Positions 31,671-40,042 are shown, counted from the stretch's first letter. The stretch is 42,174 nucleotides of DNA from JBIOJB01 sp044450465 (GCA_044450465.1 JBIOJB010000010.1:1-42174); one strand, 5' to 3'. Translations and numbers: made by a program. The notes: a model not told the origin generated them from the sequence alone.

Positions 31671-33515
31671 TCAAGAAGCCGAGGAGCCGGCCGCGACTTC
31701 CGGTCTCTGGATCTGGAGAATCGCGTCCAGCTCCTTGGCATCGATCGTCTCGACCACCTTGAGCCGCTCGACGACGAGATCCATCTTGTCCCGCTGTTGG
31801 GTCAGGATGCCCTTCGCGGTCTGATAGCCGTGGTTGACGATGCTGCGGATCTCCTCGTCGATGATCGCGGCCACCTCTTCCGAGTAGTTCCGCTGCTCGC
31901 CGAGGTCGCGACCGAGGAAGACCAGCTCCTCGCGGTGGCCAACCGTGATCGGGCCGAGCTTGTCGGACATCCCCCATTGCGTGACCATCCGGCGAGCCAG
32001 CTGGGTCGCCCTCTGGATGTCGTTCTCGGCACCAGAGGTGATGTCCCCGAAGACCAGCTCCTCCGCGACGCGACCGCCCATCATTCCGGCGATCTGGTCC
32101 ATCAGCTCATCGCGTGAGATGAGGTACTTGTCCTCCTCGGGCAGGCTGAGTGTCCAGCCGAGCGCCATGCCTCTCGAGATGATCGAGACCTTATGTACCG
32201 GGTCGGTGTGCGGCAGTGCCTTCATGACGAGCGCGTGACCGGTCTCGTGGTACGCGATGATCTCCTTCTCGTGATCCGAGATGCGCCGGCTCTTGCGCTC
32301 GGGCCCGGCGATGACTCGTGCGATCGCCTCTTCGAGCTCGTCCATCCCGATCACCTTCTTGTTGGCTCGCGCCGCAAGGATCGCAGCCTCGTTGATGAGG
32401 TTCGCCAGGTCTGCGCCGCTGAAGCCGGGGGTCTGTCGCGCGAGCACGTCCAGGTCGACGGTGGAGTCGAGCGGCTTGTTGCGCGCATGCACGTCGAGGA
32501 TCTGGCGGCGGCCCTTGATGTCTGGACGGTCCAGTGTGACGTGCCTGTCGAATCGACCCGGACGTAGAAGGGCAGGGTCCAGGACGTCGGGCCGGTTGGT
32601 CGCCGCGATGACGATGACGTGCGTATTGGTGTCGAATCCGTCCATCTCGACGAGCAGCTGGTTGAGGGTCTGCTCGCGCTCGTCGTGACCACCGCCCAGG
32701 CCGGCGCCGCGCTGGCGCCCGACGGCATCAATCTCGTCCACGAACACAATGCAAGGAGAGTTCTTCTTCGCCTGGTCGAACAGGTCGCGGACACGGCTCG
32801 CGCCGACTCCGACGAACATCTCCACGAACTCGGAGCCTGAGATCGAGAAGAACGGCACGCCCGCCTCCCCAGCCACCGCCTTGCTGAGCAGGGTCTTGCC
32901 GGTTCCGGGCGGGCCGACGAGCAGCACGCCCTTGGGAATGCGCGCCCCGAGGGCGACGAACTTCTCGGGATATTTCAGGAACTCGACGATCTCGGTCAGC
33001 TCCTGTTTAGCCTCCTCCACGCCGGCCACGTCCGCAAAGGTGATGGCAGGCTTGTCTCCGGCGATCAGCCGCGCACGCGACCGGCCGAAGGACATGGCCT
33101 GGTTGTTCCCGCTCTGCGTCTGACGGAGCACCCACCACATGAAAGCCCCGATCAGCACCACCAGGATGATGTTCGGCAGCAGAACGCTGAGCAGGTAGCT
33201 GCCGCTGTTGTTCTTGTCGAAAAAGATGTCGACCCCGTCCGCCCTGAGGGTGTCCAGGTAGGTCGCGTTCGCCGTCGGGTCCTGCAACACGACGTTGTGC
33301 TTGCGGCCGCTGTTGTCGATGGCGATGCCGTCCGTGCCGTTGATTTCGAGCGACTTCACGGCTCCCGGGGTCGAGGCCTGGGTCATGAGGTAGGAGAAAT
33401 GCCAGTCGCTGGAGCTCTGGTTGCCCTGCAGCGATTGCCACGTGAACCAGAACACCAGGCCGAGTATCACGACCAGTGCGAAATACAGCAGGTTGGAGCG
33501 TGGGAAGCGATTCAA
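31671..33515 (-). CDS. ftsH: ATP-dependent zinc metalloprotease FtsH
   Basis: FtsH degrades membrane and regulatory proteins. In 614 residues: a membrane helix at ~9-26, a periplasmic-type domain, a second helix at ~114-131, Walker A GPPGTGKT (201-208), Walker B IVFVDEIDAVGRQRG, the second region of homology around ATNRPDVLDPALLRPGRFDR, and the zinc site HETGH (423-427). Start is TTG at 33515 with AGGAG seven bases upstream. It lies 31 bases after tilS, a common neighbour. Confidence 0.97.
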   Translation of the reverse strand: MNRFPRSNLLYFALVVILGLVFWFTWQSLQGNQSSSDWHFSYLMTQASTPGAVKSLEINGTDGIAIDNSGRKHNVVLQDPTANATYLDTLRADGVDIFFDKNNSGSYLLSVLLPNIILVVLIGAFMWWVLRQTQSGNNQAMSFGRSRARLIAGDKPAITFADVAGVEEAKQELTEIVEFLKYPEKFVALGARIPKGVLLVGPPGTGKTLLSKAVAGEAGVPFFSISGSEFVEMFVGVGASRVRDLFDQAKKNSPCIVFVDEIDAVGRQRGAGLGGGHDEREQTLNQLLVEMDGFDTNTHVIVIAATNRPDVLDPALLRPGRFDRHVTLDRPDIKGRRQILDVHARNKPLDSTVDLDVLARQTPGFSGADLANLINEAAILAARANKKVIGMDELEEAIARVIAGPERKSRRISDHEKEIIAYHETGHALVMKALPHTDPVHKVSIISRGMALGWTLSLPEEDKYLISRDELMDQIAGMMGGRVAEELVFGDITSGAENDIQRATQLARRMVTQWGMSDKLGPITVGHREELVFLGRDLGEQRNYSEEVAAIIDEEIRSIVNHGYQTAKGILTQQRDKMDLVVERLKVVETIDAKELDAILQIQRPEVAAGSSAS

Positions 33516-33546
33516 CTCGGCTCTCCTCGAGGGCTAATCGGAATTT

Positions 33547-34845
33547 CTAGACTAGCAAGTTTGCCCGGCCAGCGAGCATCCGTCCGACCGTGACGTGCAG
33601 CGCAGGCTCGCCAGGCCTGCTGGCGTGGTCGGCGTCGACGGCAAGCCCGGGAACCCAGGCCAGCCTGTCGCCCGAGAAGACCAGGGGCCAAACGTCTCTA
33701 TCCTCCCGCGGAACGTGCGCGTCGACAAAGATGTCCTGGAGCTTGCGCGAGCCTCGGCCGCCGACCGGGCGCATCCTCAGGCCGGGCCGCCTTACGCCGA
33801 GCCTGAGCACAAGGCCCCGACGCAGGTGCGCCGCCTGCGGTTCGAAGCATCCTGCGCACGGCGTGGCCGTCAGCTTGGGCGCGCCGCCAGATAGGGACGC
33901 TCGGGCGGCCGAGCTCGTGACCTCGGGCAGGTGGTCGACGACCCGGTAGCGGAGGCCGCCCGGCAGGTCCAAGCCGCGCCCGCCGCGCCCGCCGCCGGCG
34001 AGCGCCAGCATGGCGGTGAGCTGTGCCCGGGACAAACCCGGCTCTTTCCCACCAGCTCGCGCGTAAAGAGCCTTCAGCACCTCAAAGGCCACCGGTTCGG
34101 GTAGTCGAAGCAGATCAGAGTCCGCGATCCGTCCAGATGCGAGCGCGGCATGAGCGGCTGCGACCGCCCGTTCGTGGAGGGACGCGGCGTTGGCGGCCGC
34201 CGAGTGAAAGCGCCTCACGATGCCTGGGCAGTCTTTTTCCAGCGCCGGCAGGAGTGCGCGCCGGACCCAAACCCTGTCGTGCTTCAAATCGGAGTTCGAC
34301 GGATCCTCATAGGCGGCGATTCCGCGACGGCCCAGGAAATCGACCACGTCGCTTCGCCACACGTTGAGCATTGGTCGAATGAATGGCCCCCGTCGCTCGG
34401 GCATGCCGCGAAGACCCGCGAGACCGCAACCCCGCAGCAGGTGCAGCACCGCCCCCTCGACCACGTCGTCAGCGGTGTGGGCCAGAGCGACCGCGCTCGC
34501 GCCTGAGGCGCTCAACGCACTTTCCAGGAACTTGTAGCGGAGCGCCCGGGCGCCCGCCTGCACCGATCCCCGCGGCATCGGCGCGGACCGCCGTTCGGTC
34601 ATCAGCGACACGTCGAGTCGAGCGCACAGCTCTTGCACTCGATCCGCGACCAGCTCCGAGCCTTCGCGCAGGGCGTGGTCGTAGTGCACGGCCACGACCC
34701 GCAGGCGGCACTCGACCGCCGCGACGAGCAGGGCGGTCGAATCCGGTCCGCCTGAGACCGCGACAAGCACCGGCTCGCCGGTGGCTTCGAGCCGCGATTC
34801 GCGAATGGCGGCGATGATTGGGTCGGGGGATACGGGCCTCAGCAT
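33547..34845 (-). CDS. tilS: tRNA(Ile)-lysidine synthetase
   Basis: TilS puts lysine on C34 of tRNA-Ile2(CAU) so that it reads AUA rather than AUG. The 432-residue protein begins at the ATG at 34845. It has the PP-loop SGGPDST (residues 31-37), VHYDHALREGS, GSVQAGARALRYKFLE, LAHTADDVVEGAVLHLLRGCG and C-terminal TilS domains. The first base of the ATG is the last base of the encoded CCA of the upstream tRNA. The open frame further upstream only translates that tRNA. No Shine-Dalgarno is visible. ftsH follows. Confidence 0.95.
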   Translation of the reverse strand: MLRPVSPDPIIAAIRESRLEATGEPVLVAVSGGPDSTALLVAAVECRLRVVAVHYDHALREGSELVADRVQELCARLDVSLMTERRSAPMPRGSVQAGARALRYKFLESALSASGASAVALAHTADDVVEGAVLHLLRGCGLAGLRGMPERRGPFIRPMLNVWRSDVVDFLGRRGIAAYEDPSNSDLKHDRVWVRRALLPALEKDCPGIVRRFHSAAANAASLHERAVAAAHAALASGRIADSDLLRLPEPVAFEVLKALYARAGGKEPGLSRAQLTAMLALAGGGRGGRGLDLPGGLRYRVVDHLPEVTSSAARASLSGGAPKLTATPCAGCFEPQAAHLRRGLVLRLGVRRPGLRMRPVGGRGSRKLQDIFVDAHVPREDRDVWPLVFSGDRLAWVPGLAVDADHASRPGEPALHVTVGRMLAGRANLLV

Positions 34846-34920
34846 GGTGGTGCCGGCTGGACTCGAACCAGCGACAACGCGATTATGAGTCGCGCGCTCT
34901 ACCACCTGAGCTACGGCACC
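34845..34920 (-). tRNA. tRNA with CAU anticodon, probably tRNA-Ile2 (lysidine substrate), CCA encoded
   Basis: A full cloverleaf: acceptor GGTGCCG/CGGCACC, D stem GCTC/GAGC, anticodon stem CGCGA/TCGCG with loop CTCATAA, T arm GCTGG-TTCGAGT-CCAGC, discriminator A, then CCA at 34847-34845. The T arm and anticodon region closely resemble known bacterial tRNA-Ile2 rather than elongator Met. Acceptor pairs 5 and 6 (C-G) fit the lysidine class, though pair 4 is G-C. Elongator Met remains possible. It lies directly before tilS. Confidence 0.88.
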
Positions 34921-34961
34921 ACGCCGGGCGCTCGAAGCGCCTCCCGCACGCGACGTGAATG

Positions 34962-35045
34962 CTAACGAGCGGTTTGCGCTCGCGCCTTCAGCTTTCGCTT
35001 CTTGGTCCTGCGCTTGGCCAGCGCAACACGCTTTCTCTTGTTCAA
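34962..35045 (-). CDS. 27-residue highly basic small protein
   Basis: This short frame between the two tRNA genes encodes 27 residues, 14 of them Lys or Arg, beginning MNKRKRVALAKRR. The start is TTG at 35045 with GGAG seven bases upstream; the stop is TAG. The composition is like tiny ribosomal or ribosome-associated proteins, but I cannot assign a family. It is not L34. Its place in a translation-related locus supports it being real. Confidence 0.5.
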   Translation of the reverse strand: MNKRKRVALAKRRTKKRKLKARAQTAR

Positions 35046-35104
35046 CTCGTCTCCACAATGGCGGCGGAGCCGGATGGCTCCGAGGATCTGGCTTGACTGG
35101 AGTT

Positions 35105-35179
35105 TGGTTGCGGAGGTCGGATTCGAACCGACGACCTTCGGGTTATGAGCCCGACGAGCTGCCGCTGCTCCACTCCGCG
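35105..35179 (-). tRNA. Initiator tRNA-fMet (CAU), CCA encoded
   Basis: The cloverleaf has acceptor CGCGGAG/CTCCGCA with the unpaired C1-A72 typical of initiators. The anticodon stem TCGGG/CCCGA has the three G-C pairs needed for P-site entry, with loop CTCATAA. The T arm is GTCGG-TTCGAAT-CCGAC. The discriminator A is followed by CCA (35107-35105). It is the first element of the tRNA-fMet, 27-aa ORF, tRNA(CAU), tilS, ftsH series. Confidence 0.97.
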
Positions 35180-35185
35180 TTCGAA

Positions 35186-35191
35186 ATTATA
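35186..35191 (-). promoter_or_regulatory. TATAAT -10 box directly upstream of tRNA-fMet
   Basis: A perfect TATAAT on the minus strand (35191-35186) ends seven bases before the mature 5' end of tRNA-fMet, so transcription could start almost at the tRNA itself. No TTGACA-like -35 is found at 16-18 bp. It probably drives the tRNA-tilS-ftsH operon. Confidence 0.5.
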
Positions 35192-35221
35192 CCGCCGCCC
35201 TGAGCGGCCACTCGGCTACGG

Positions 35222-35629
35222 TCAGTGACTGCGCGGCGATGCCGAGGGCAACGCGGAAGGTGTTCTGGAAGGCTTGGGGCTCGGGCTCGGGCTCGAAGTG
35301 GGGCTCGGACTGGGGCTCGGGCTCGGCGTGACCGTGACCAGGTAGACGTGCTCGTTGGGACGCGAGTAGCCGTTCAGACGCGCCTCCTCTTCGCCGGCGC
35401 TGCCTGAGGAGATTCCCTGCACGTCTTTGCCGTACGCCTGGTTCTGCTCCGCGAGCACCTGGTTCTGCGTTCGCAGCTGGGCGACCTGTTGGTTCAGCTT
35501 GTGGCTCAGGTAGGCCTCCTGGGCGAACGCGCCGCCTCCCCAGACCAGCGCAAAGCAGATCACGACGGCGTATGCAGCACGGCGCGCGCTGACCCAATGG
35601 GGGCGCGACGTTGTGGCGGCGGATATCAA
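35222..35629 (-). CDS. FtsB/DivIC-like septum formation initiator protein with Ser-Pro tail
   Basis: The 135 residues have one membrane helix (AAYAVVICFALVWGGGAFA), a coiled coil (LSHKLNQQVAQLRTQNQVLA), and the family motif GEEEARLNGYSRPNEHVYLV. FtsB/DivIC proteins link FtsL and FtsQ/DivIB at the division site. The last ~35 residues are a Pro-Ser repeat, probably an extended wall-spanning tail. Start is TTG at 35629 with AGGAG ten bases upstream. A TATAGT (35698-35693, minus) may be its -10. Confidence 0.85.
   Translation of the reverse strand: MISAATTSRPHWVSARRAAYAVVICFALVWGGGAFAQEAYLSHKLNQQVAQLRTQNQVLAEQNQAYGKDVQGISSGSAGEEEARLNGYSRPNEHVYLVTVTPSPSPSPSPTSSPSPSPKPSRTPSALPSASPRSH
35231..35329 (-). 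repeat. Ser-Pro low-complexity coding repeat
   Basis: The DNA repeats short GGGCTCG-type units that encode alternating Pro-Ser in the C-terminal tail of the FtsB/DivIC-like protein. Such tracts can change length by slippage. Confidence 0.6.
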
Positions 35630-35707
35630 GGTGTTGTGTCTCCTGGTGGGACGCGTGGTGCGACGTTGTGATGGATTTGCCGGGGGAACCGGACTATACC
35701 AAAGGGG

Positions 35708-36487
35708 TCAGGAGCTCGCCTCCCATAGCTTGGCCAGCTGATCCGGCTCGAGATCCTCGAAGTCGACGCCGTCGCGCCGTGCCGACTCCTCCATCGCTGC
35801 GAAGCGGTCTCGGAAACGCCGGCCCGCGACTCGCAGTGCATCCTCAGGGTCCACCTTGAGGCGCCGCGCCAGGGCCACGACCGCAAAAAGTAGGTCGCCC
35901 ATTTCCTCGAAGGCGCGGTCGTGATCCGCGACCTCGGCCAGCTCGCGCGCTTCCTCGGCGACGGATTCGGCGGTCGTCCGCGGAGTGACGAAGTCGAAGC
36001 CGACGCGGGCCGCGCGCTTCTGCAAGCCGAGCGTCCAGGCGAGGGCGGGCAGCGTTGGAGGCACACGGTCGACGACCGACTCGTCGCCTGCAGATCTGCT
36101 CCCTTCGTGCTGTTTGTTTCGCTCCCAGTTGCGCAACACCTCGCCCGCATCCTCGACCTTGACGTCGCCGAAAACGTGCGGGTGGCGGTGGACCATCTTT
36201 GCCGCCACGGTCTCGGAAACGAGCGCGGCGTCAAACCGACCTTGCTCCGCGGCTATCTCAGCGTGCATCGCCACCTGCAACAGAACATCGCCGAGCTCCT
36301 CGAGGATCTTGTGGTCGTCGCGCGAATCGATGGCTTCGAGCAGCTCGTATGTCTCCTCGAGCAAATACGGCCTCAGGGATTCGTGTGTCTGCTCACGATC
36401 CCACGGGCAGCCCCCCGGTGCGCGAAGGATGGCCACCACCTCGAAGACGGCGCCGACGCCGGGCGAGAAGTGCGCGTTCTTCCGCAT
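35708..36487 (-). CDS. mazG: Nucleoside triphosphate pyrophosphohydrolase MazG
   Basis: MazG hydrolyses NTPs to NMPs. The 259 residues contain two MazG domains: GGCPWDREQTHESLRPYLLE with EELGDVLLQVAMHAEIA in the first, and AEEARELAEV with FEEMGDLLFAVVALAR in the second, carrying the EExxE and ExxD metal residues. It starts at an ATG at 36487 overlapping the upstream stop as TGATG; GTG at 36490 is an alternative. Position after mfd is usual. Confidence 0.95.
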   Translation of the reverse strand: MRKNAHFSPGVGAVFEVVAILRAPGGCPWDREQTHESLRPYLLEETYELLEAIDSRDDHKILEELGDVLLQVAMHAEIAAEQGRFDAALVSETVAAKMVHRHPHVFGDVKVEDAGEVLRNWERNKQHEGSRSAGDESVVDRVPPTLPALAWTLGLQKRAARVGFDFVTPRTTAESVAEEARELAEVADHDRAFEEMGDLLFAVVALARRLKVDPEDALRVAGRRFRDRFAAMEESARRDGVDFEDLEPDQLAKLWEASS

Positions 36488-36816
36488 CACCGCGCAGATT
36501 CTCGCGCTTTCTCGGCGGCGCTCGGGTCGGCCCCCTCGCCGCCCGACCGATACAGGTCTGCCATTTCCTCGAGCAGCCGGACCAGGTCCTCCTGCCAGCC
36601 CTCTCCTTGCCTGCGCAGACGGAGCCGGTTGGGAGCCACGGACAGCCGCCCCGGCATCCGGCGCACCAGCTCAGGCACGTCCAGGAAGCGCTCGGGGTCG
36701 ACCCGAATCACGATGTCGTGGCCCTCGGCCACCACACCCCGGAGTCCCATCGGGCGCCCTGAAATATTGACGCGCTGGTATATGGCCTGGTTGTCGAGCT
36801 GCGCCGGGATGGGGCC
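36487..36816 (-). pseudogene. Severed C-terminal end of Mfd (in frame after a premature TAA)
   Basis: The frame continues from the mfd TAA (36819-36817) with GPIPAQLDNQ, then GLRGVVAEGHDIVIRV, and ends at 36487, matching the end of the Mfd C-terminal (D7/TRCF) domain. The expected DR-aromatic-GP-x-P motif is broken by TAA at the aromatic position. An ATG at 36750 could restart an 87-residue peptide. Several hydrophobic positions just after the stop look degraded (QAIYQRVNISGRPM). Confidence 0.6.
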
Positions 36817-39800
36817 TTACCGATCCGCGTGCGTGCGGAGCACCGACTCCAGCTCCGACTCCTCCTCGGCCGCGGCGAGCTGGCGGTAGGCGGCAAGGCG
36901 TTGCTTCTCGTCGCGAATGTACGAGCGAGGGATGAAGTGGTCGAGCGGCAAGTCGAGGTTCATCTCGGCAGTCGACAAAACGTCGCCGACCACGGTTTCC
37001 TCGGCCCCGGTCCGCAGCCTGGCGACCGCGCTCTGGAGCATCTGGAGGTACATCTCGAAACCGACCGCGGCGATCGCGCCGTGCTGCTCGGTCCCGAGGA
37101 GGTTGCCGGCGCCGCGAATCTCGAGGTCTCGCAGGGCGATCTTGAAACCCTGGCCGAGCTCGTGCAGCCCGGAGATCACGTCCAGCCGTTTGTCGGCCTG
37201 CTCGGTGAGCGAGCGCCGCGGGTCGTAGAGGAAGTAGGCGTACGCCCGCCGCCCGGAACGCCCGACGCGCCCACGGAGCTGGTAGAGCTGGGCGAGGCCG
37301 AAGCGATCGGATCGCTCGACGAGGATGGTGTTGACATTGGGGATGTCGAGGCCCGACTCGATGATGGTCGTGCAGACCAGAACGTCGAACTCGGCCGATT
37401 CGAAGTCCACCATGATCTTCGCCAGCTCTTCCTCGTCCATCTGGCCGTGACCGATCCCGACGCGCGCGCCGGGCACGAGCTTGCGGATGCGCTCGGCCGC
37501 CTTCTGAATGGTGCGGACTCGGTTGTGTACGTAGTAGACCTGGCCTCCCCGCTGCAGCTCTCGACTGATCGCCTCCTTGACCAGTGCGTCGTCGTCCGCC
37601 GTCACGTAGGTTCTTATCGGCTGGCGCTCCTCGGGGGGCGTCTGGATGACGCTCATGTCGCGGATGCCGCCAACGGCCATGTGCAGCGTGCGCGGGATCG
37701 GTGTCGCCGACAGCGACAGCACGTCAAGCTGGGTGCGCAGCTTCTTCAAGCGCTCCTTCTGCATAACCCCGAAACGGTGCTCCTCGTCCACCACGAGCAA
37801 ACCAAGGCGCTTGAAATGAACATCCTTCTGAAGGAGCCGGTGGGTGCCGACAACGATGTCGACCTGGCCGGCCTTGAGGCCTTCCAGGGTGCGCGCCTGC
37901 GTCTCGTCGTCGACAAAGCGCGAGAGCATCTCGACGACGACCGGGAACGGCTTGAGGCGCTCCCGAAAAACGTGGAAGTGCTGCTGGGCCAGCACGGTCG
38001 TCGGCGCCAGCACCACGACCTGCTTGCCGCTCATGGCGGCTTTGAAGGCCGCCCGCAACGCGAGCTCGGTCTTGCCGAAACCGACATCTCCGCAGAGCAG
38101 CCGATCCATCGGCCGGTCGGACTCCATGTCGGCTTTGATCTCGGCCAGCGCAGCCAGCTGGTCGGGGGTCTCTTCGTAGGGAAACGACGACTCGAGCTCC
38201 TGCTGCCATGAGGTGTCCGGCGCGAACGCGATGCCTGGGCGGGCCTCCCTCATGGAGTAGATCTTCAGGAGGTCCTCCGCCACGTCCTGCACGACCTTGC
38301 GCGCGCGGCCTCGCGCGCGCGTCCAGTCCGACGTGCCGAGGCGGTGCAGCGCCGGCGCCCCTTCGCCGCCAAGGTACTTCTGCACGCGGTCGAGGTTCTC
38401 GACCGGCACGAAGAGGCGGTCACCCTCCGCATACTCGAGCTCGAGGTATTCGCGATGCGCCCCCTCCGAGTCGATGAGCCGCATGCCCTTGAAACGGGAG
38501 ATGCCGTGGTCGACATGGACCACGAGCTCGTCCGGCGCGAAGTCGAGGGTGAACTCGCGGGTGAGGTCGGCGGCGCGCGTGCGGGAGCTGCGGATTCCCC
38601 GTGTCGCGCGCCGGACTCGGCCGAACAGCTCCCCGTCGGTGGCGAGGTGAAAGGACGATGAGGGCTGGGAGCAGCCTGCCGCGAGGTCGACGCCGGCCGT
38701 GGCGAGTCCCGGCTTCAGCTCGAGGTCCAGGTCTAGGTCGACTTTGATCGGCACCGCTTTGACGCCCTTCTCCGCCAAAAGCGCGTTCAGACGCTCGCCC
38801 TGCTCGGTGGCGAGCACCACGGTGCTGCTGCCGGACTTCGAAGCGAGCGTCGCCAGTGCTTTGGAGCGGCCGACCATGGGCTCGGCGTCGATCCACCCAA
38901 GGTCGACCGGCTGCCCTTCCGAATCGCCTGAGGTGATGGCGGCGACATGGCGAGGCGGCAGCACCACCAACCTGTCGAAATCGACGGCCGGCAGTGAGAA
39001 GCCCTTGGGCAGCTCTCCACCCTCGGCCTCGGCGGCGGAAAGCATCGAGGTGTCATCCAGAATCGAACGCGCGTCGCCCAGCTGCCGCCTGGGTTCGAAG
39101 TCGAGAATCACGGCGTCCGGCGCCAGGTGGTCGAAGAGCGTCGGGCGCGACGGGTCCAGGTAGGCCGCGTAGTACTCCACCCCCGGGAAGGGCGCGCCGG
39201 CCTCGAGCCGCGTCAGCTCGTCCTCCCAGGTCGCTCGAACGTCTCCACGCAAGGTGTCCAGCGTCAATTGCTTGCGGACAAGGGCAACCGCCGCCGCGCC
39301 GCGGCTGGGGCCGAGCAGCAGCTCTCGCCCGGGTCTGATCACGGCTTGCGGAACCGACATCACGGAACGCTGGTTGTCGGGATCGAACAACCTCAGGCTT
39401 TCGATCAGGTCACCCGCCCACTCGGCTCTGACGGGGGCGTCCCCGCCGGCGGCGAAGACGTCGAGGATCCCGCCACGAAGCGAGAACTGGCCGCGGCCCT
39501 CGACCAGGGGTTCCCTGGTGTAGCCGAGCTCCACGAGCTGACCGGCGCAGGTCACGGGGTCGGGACCCTTTCCGGGCGCTAGCACAACGGCGCCTTCGGC
39601 GAGATCGCGCGGCGAGATCGTCTGGCGGAGGCAGGCGCGCCTCGATGAAACGACCACCGATGGCTCTTCGGCTCCGAGCGTCATGGCGCTCAGGGCATCG
39701 AGACGCCTGACGACCGCTTCGTCGAACGCCGGCGGCCGATCGAGAAAAGAGATGGCAACCTCCGAGAAGACGTGAGTCGAAGGGCGGCCCGCCAGCCAGG

Positions 39801-40005
39801 GCCTGAGCTCATCTACGAACCGGTCTGGTCCTGGCACCAGCACCAGCACAGGACGCCCGCGCTCGACGCACTCGCGGACCAGAGCGCCCGCGACAATCGC
39901 CCACGCCGACCGCGGCAGCCGAGCCACCTGCAGCTCGGACGGGCCGCCCTCCAGCCACCGCGCGAGCCGAGGCTCCGCGGCGATCGTGCTCTTCCAGAGG
40001 TTCAA
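36817..40005 (-). CDS. mfd: Transcription-repair coupling factor Mfd, truncated by in-frame stop
   Basis: Mfd removes stalled RNA polymerase at DNA damage and recruits UvrA. The frame encodes 1062 residues from a TTG at 40005. Visible are the UvrB-like N-terminal region (GQFSLRGGILDVFAAGG), the RNA-polymerase-interacting domain (DELVVHVDHGISRFKGM), helicase motifs GDVGFGKT (~639) and VVDEEHRFG (~739), TTIIESGLDIPN and QLRGRVGRSGRRAYAYF. The sequence ends HADR at TAA, inside the D7 domain; about 109 further codons follow in frame. Upstream the frame lies in pth. Confidence 0.93.
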   Translation of the reverse strand: MNLWKSTIAAEPRLARWLEGGPSELQVARLPRSAWAIVAGALVRECVERGRPVLVLVPGPDRFVDELRPWLAGRPSTHVFSEVAISFLDRPPAFDEAVVRRLDALSAMTLGAEEPSVVVSSRRACLRQTISPRDLAEGAVVLAPGKGPDPVTCAGQLVELGYTREPLVEGRGQFSLRGGILDVFAAGGDAPVRAEWAGDLIESLRLFDPDNQRSVMSVPQAVIRPGRELLLGPSRGAAAVALVRKQLTLDTLRGDVRATWEDELTRLEAGAPFPGVEYYAAYLDPSRPTLFDHLAPDAVILDFEPRRQLGDARSILDDTSMLSAAEAEGGELPKGFSLPAVDFDRLVVLPPRHVAAITSGDSEGQPVDLGWIDAEPMVGRSKALATLASKSGSSTVVLATEQGERLNALLAEKGVKAVPIKVDLDLDLELKPGLATAGVDLAAGCSQPSSSFHLATDGELFGRVRRATRGIRSSRTRAADLTREFTLDFAPDELVVHVDHGISRFKGMRLIDSEGAHREYLELEYAEGDRLFVPVENLDRVQKYLGGEGAPALHRLGTSDWTRARGRARKVVQDVAEDLLKIYSMREARPGIAFAPDTSWQQELESSFPYEETPDQLAALAEIKADMESDRPMDRLLCGDVGFGKTELALRAAFKAAMSGKQVVVLAPTTVLAQQHFHVFRERLKPFPVVVEMLSRFVDDETQARTLEGLKAGQVDIVVGTHRLLQKDVHFKRLGLLVVDEEHRFGVMQKERLKKLRTQLDVLSLSATPIPRTLHMAVGGIRDMSVIQTPPEERQPIRTYVTADDDALVKEAISRELQRGGQVYYVHNRVRTIQKAAERIRKLVPGARVGIGHGQMDEEELAKIMVDFESAEFDVLVCTTIIESGLDIPNVNTILVERSDRFGLAQLYQLRGRVGRSGRRAYAYFLYDPRRSLTEQADKRLDVISGLHELGQGFKIALRDLEIRGAGNLLGTEQHGAIAAVGFEMYLQMLQSAVARLRTGAEETVVGDVLSTAEMNLDLPLDHFIPRSYIRDEKQRLAAYRQLAAAEEESELESVLRTHADR

Positions 40006-40042
40006 GCCGCCGGCACCACAAATGGTTGGATTTCGCGCAAGG

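Noticed and set aside
35105..35179. Second elongator tRNA-Met instead of initiator
   Set aside because: The C1-A72 mismatch and three G-C pairs in the anticodon stem identify an initiator.
36817..36819. TAA reassigned as a sense codon
   Set aside because: TAA is used as a true stop by rplK and clpC in this window, and the other genes fit the standard bacterial code.
36829..38211. Long plus-strand open frame (460 codons) opposite mfd
   Set aside because: It is antisense to clearly conserved helicase motifs and has no recognisable domain; such frames are common in high-GC DNA.
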